From CAVSCR01 sp963726575 (lineage in GTDB: Bacteria; Actinomycetota; Actinomycetes; JAHEKZ01), in the NCBI GenBank assembly GCA_963726575.1, contig CAVSCR010000006.1:1-64000 (forward strand): DNA of 64,000 bases. The letters run 5' to 3'. Under the pieces are notes generated by a model. That model was not told where the DNA came from and did not search any database. It saw only the letters and a program-made list of their open reading frames with translations. The first letter of the stretch is position 1, and each line of letters opens with the position of its first letter. Shown piece after piece: positions 61,268 to 64,000 of this stretch. The position numbers were made by a program, and so were the translations under genes.

Positions 61268-62974
61268 TCAGGTGACGCGCACGATGAGCGGTCTACTCGC
61301 TCCTCGATCCAAGGCCGCTGCGGGCACCACAAAACGCAACCGGTGCCGGCCGACGTTGGTGAACCGCTTGGCGAAGCCGAAGTTGCCGGATGCGTCGGTG
61401 ACCACTGCACCTCGCGCCACCCACCGCCGGCCGTTCCACGCCTGCAACCGGACGGTCAGACCCGCCGAACCCGGCTGCACCGTCCCCTGCAGGTGCACCA
61501 CGGCACCACGTGAGGCCGAGAGCCGTCTCGTCGTCGTCCCGAGTCCTACGGTGTAGTGCACCTGAACCGCGGCGGGGGCCATCGCGGCCGACGTCCTGGC
61601 CCAGCCACGGGCGGCCACGAATCGATAGGTCGTCGGACGCAGCGGATGCACCGGCAGCTGCGCCCGACCGTGGGAACCGGTCGTCGCCTTCCCGACCGAA
61701 CGCCAACCACCTGCGGTGGTCTGACGCTGCAAGGTGACGGTCGCACCGGCCACCGGGGTGCGCCCAGCACGCAGTGTGGCGACGACCACGCCGCGCTGAC
61801 CGAAGGACAGGGACGGCGTGACCCGCCCGCGCAGGGTTGCCGGGAGCACGGCGGTGCGAGCGCCGAAGCCCGCCAGCGGACGCCAGGTGCCGGGTGACTC
61901 GTAGCCAAGAGCCCAGAACGCTACCCCGCGGAGACCGAACTGCCTGACGAGCCCGACCTTGGCCCGCACCGAACCGGCGTCGTCGTACCAGGCCACTCGC
62001 CTCACGCGGCACGACCGACTCCCGACCGTGACGCGCTCGACGTAGCTGAAGGTGCGACTCGTGTCCGACGGTGACCACCGCGGAACGATCCCGCGCGCGT
62101 GGGCGAACGTCTGCATCTGTGAGGTCGTGCGCGAAACCGAGGCGAAGGCCGCGGCTGGGCAACGACCCGACAGCGTGCGCACGTACCAGTCGCGGCCGTA
62201 CGAAGGAAGTCCGAAAGAGATCTTGCTGGGGCCCACGCGGGTCACGGCGTACGTCAACACCTGACGCACCCACGACCGCGGTGCGACGGGACCGGGCGCT
62301 CCGCCGCCCCAGTGATAGTCGTAGGTCATGATGCGCACCCGGTCCGCCGTCGCACCGAGGCGTCCGTAGTCGTACACAGCCCAGTTGGGATCTGTGTCAG
62401 AGGTGCGTGCCGGCAGCGTGATCGACAACAGCCGTCCGTCGGCAGCCAACGCGCCGTGCAGGCCGGCGGTGAGCAGTGGGAACTTCGCCAGAACGGTGGC
62501 CCGCGCCTTCGCCGAGCCAGAGTTGATCGACTCGAAGTCGAGGTCGAGCCCGTCGACGGCGTAGTACCGCGCCAGCGCGACCAGGGCCCGCACCTCTGCC
62601 CGCCGCTGCGAGCGGGAGTTCAGGAGCCGGGCGAACGCGTTGGCGCTCATCGACGACGTGACGGTGGGGATCACCTGGACCCCGTGCGAGTGCAAGGTGG
62701 CCGACATCGTCACGAGCGACGACGCCGAGCCGTTGGTGACGACGACACCGGGCCCGCTGGTGGTGAACCAGAACGGTGACGCGTCGGTGAACAAGTTCGC
62801 GTGGGCAGTGACGCTGGCCAGGCCAGCATCGGGAGCCCAGTACGGCACCCACCCCGTGACGAAGCGTCGCGGCGAGGACACCGCCGTCGTTGCCGAGACC
62901 GGGGCGCTGGAGACCACTGCGAAGGCAGCGGTACACGCGACGGCGCCAGCGGCAAGGCGGCGCAACAGTCGCAT
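61268..62974 (-). CDS. Secreted GH18-family glycosidase (spore-coat/chitinase-like) with Ig domains
   Basis: A 568-aa exported protein. A signal peptide (LLRRLAAGAVACTAAFAVVSSAPVSA) precedes a GH18 TIM barrel (about 38-370). Its catalytic motif is VDGLDLDFESINS (DxxDxDxE) and its Tyr is in RVRIMTYDYHWGG. Two Ig-like repeats follow (LPATLRGRVTPSLSFGQRGVV and VHLQGTVQPGSAGLTV). The enzyme probably cuts chitin or peptidoglycan-like chains outside the cell. It resembles YaaH/SleL-type hydrolases more than classical chitinases. Confidence 0.82.
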   Translation of the reverse strand: MRLLRRLAAGAVACTAAFAVVSSAPVSATTAVSSPRRFVTGWVPYWAPDAGLASVTAHANLFTDASPFWFTTSGPGVVVTNGSASSLVTMSATLHSHGVQVIPTVTSSMSANAFARLLNSRSQRRAEVRALVALARYYAVDGLDLDFESINSGSAKARATVLAKFPLLTAGLHGALAADGRLLSITLPARTSDTDPNWAVYDYGRLGATADRVRIMTYDYHWGGGAPGPVAPRSWVRQVLTYAVTRVGPSKISFGLPSYGRDWYVRTLSGRCPAAAFASVSRTTSQMQTFAHARGIVPRWSPSDTSRTFSYVERVTVGSRSCRVRRVAWYDDAGSVRAKVGLVRQFGLRGVAFWALGYESPGTWRPLAGFGARTAVLPATLRGRVTPSLSFGQRGVVVATLRAGRTPVAGATVTLQRQTTAGGWRSVGKATTGSHGRAQLPVHPLRPTTYRFVAARGWARTSAAMAPAAVQVHYTVGLGTTTRRLSASRGAVVHLQGTVQPGSAGLTVRLQAWNGRRWVARGAVVTDASGNFGFAKRFTNVGRHRLRFVVPAAALDRGASRPLIVRVT

Positions 62975-63060
62975 GGGCGGTCCTCTCGGGGTCTGTTCAA
63001 GGCGTCGGCGGCGAGGGCGGGTTGCTTGATCCGGCGTTGGGCCATCTGGGGGACGCGACC

Positions 63061-64000
63061 ATGAGGTGCCACGATAGGGACGTGCTCATCCCCGAACGCG
63101 ACCTGGGGCTGCCCGAGCCGGCGCTGTTGGACCGGATCCGCCGGGCGGTCATCGGCGACGATGTCGTGGCAACTGGCCCCTACGGTCCGCGACGCGTCAC
63201 CTACGCCGACTACACGGCCAGCGGCCGGGCACTGGAGTTCATCGAGGCGTTCATCCACGACGAGGTGTTGACCCGGTACGCGAACACGCACACCGAGTCG
63301 AGCTCGACCGGGCGCCAGACCGGGGTGCTCCGCGAGGATGCTCGCGAGATCATTCGCACCGCGCTCGGCGGTGACGACGACACCTGTGTCATCTTCTGCG
63401 GTTCGGGATCGACCGGTGCCATCGACAAGCTGATCGGCGTGCTTGGTCTGCGCCTGCCCTCGGCCATGGACGACCACCACGACTTCTCAGGATCGGTGGC
63501 CCCCAACGACCGACCAGTCGTCTTCGTCGGCCCGTTCGAGCATCACAGCAACGAACTGCCCTGGCGGGAGTCAATGGTCGACGTCGTGCGGATCCCCGAG
63601 GATGCCGACGGTCATATCGACCAGTCGTATCTGGCCGCACGACTGGACGCCTATGCCGACCGGCCTCTGCGGATCGGCGCGTTCTCGGCCGCTAGCAACG
63701 TCACCGGCATCGTCAGCGACACCTTCGGGATCTCGGCGCTGCTGCATCGTCACGACGCGTTGGCGGTGTGGGACTTCGCCGCCGCCGCGCCGTACATCGA
63801 GATCCAGATGACTGCGCCTGAGGACGACCCACTCGCGTACAAGGATGCGATCGTGCTCTCGCCCCACAAGTTCGTGGGTGGCCCGGGTACCCCGGGCGTA
63901 CTGGCCGTGCGCAGGCAACTGCTGACCAACCGGGTCCCGGACGTGGTCGGTGGCGGCACGGTGGCGTACGTCAATCCGGAGGAGCACGTCTACCTGGCCG
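63061..64000 (+). CDS. Class V aminotransferase-fold PLP enzyme, 3' truncated by window end
   Basis: The gene starts at ATG 63061 after GGGGGA and runs to the window edge without a stop. VTYADYTASGRALEFIEAFI opens the family. FCGSGSTGAIDKLIGVL, FVGPFEHHSNELPWRES, GAFSAASNVTGIV and LSPHKFVGGPGTPGVLAVRR, whose Lys is the PLP site, follow. This is the cysteine-desulfurase-like fold, but the group is distinct from IscS/SufS. Reaction unknown. GTG 63082 is an alternative start. Confidence 0.8.
   Translation, partial: MRCHDRDVLIPERDLGLPEPALLDRIRRAVIGDDVVATGPYGPRRVTYADYTASGRALEFIEAFIHDEVLTRYANTHTESSSTGRQTGVLREDAREIIRTALGGDDDTCVIFCGSGSTGAIDKLIGVLGLRLPSAMDDHHDFSGSVAPNDRPVVFVGPFEHHSNELPWRESMVDVVRIPEDADGHIDQSYLAARLDAYADRPLRIGAFSAASNVTGIVSDTFGISALLHRHDALAVWDFAAAAPYIEIQMTAPEDDPLAYKDAIVLSPHKFVGGPGTPGVLAVRRQLLTNRVPDVVGGGTVAYVNPEEHVYLA

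Overview
The window is GC-rich and densely coded, with many GTG starts, GTGA/ATGA gene overlaps and typical actinobacterial families: an F420-dependent luciferase-like oxidoreductase, a mycothiol-dependent isomerase-like protein, a DUF222/HNH (13E12-type) protein, and the clpS-mec-cysO-cysM-murI-rph-rdgB neighbourhood known from Mycobacterium and relatives. A member of Actinomycetota is near certain. Propionibacteriales (Nocardioidaceae-like) is my guess. No transposase, integrase, phage gene, rRNA or CRISPR array was seen; one tRNA-Leu is present.

Layout. 1-3589: tail of a PhoD-like phosphoesterase, then two tandem secreted LamG-domain proteins, both broken by frameshifts. 3771-11559: a minus-strand catabolic operon (CE4-type hydrolase, APC permease, two SDR dehydrogenases, agmatinase-type ureohydrolase, frameshifted iron alcohol dehydrogenase) divergent from a PucR regulator. 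It probably degrades a guanidino or cyclic amide compound. 11556-17640: a methyltransferase, small conserved proteins, a compact operon of a 50-aa protein, a ribbon-helix-helix protein and a DUF4097 protein behind a promoter overlain by two TGACGTCA palindromes, then a secreted beta-propeller.

17736-32686: a large peptide-uptake and catabolic island. An ABC importer plus a class C beta-lactamase-fold hydrolase runs leftward. A GntR regulator, solute-binding lipoprotein, M17 aminopeptidase, class III aminotransferase, FGGY kinase, VOC protein and LLM oxidoreductase run rightward. Both sides carry the 9-mer ATACACAGT. 32706-38783: an acyl-CoA ligase with a citryl-CoA-lyase-like protein, PPK2 kinase, a secreted protein and a 13E12 protein.

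38840-42889: KdpE and a short KdpD next to a KimA-like potassium permease, with no kdpFABC visible. 43035-46384: REP-like palindromes, LysE exporter, lone GroES, DUF3618, Bcp peroxiredoxin, MFS permease, tRNA-Leu. 46518-53647: mixed small genes, peptidase E, DHA2 exporter, diacylglycerol-kinase-like protein, two alpha/beta hydrolases. 53667-61253: the conserved housekeeping block (rdgB, rph, metallo-beta-lactamase, murI, cysM, cysO, mec, DUF2017, clpS) divergent from the NAD-salvage pair pncB-pncA. The window ends with a GH18 glycosidase and a truncated class V aminotransferase-fold protein.
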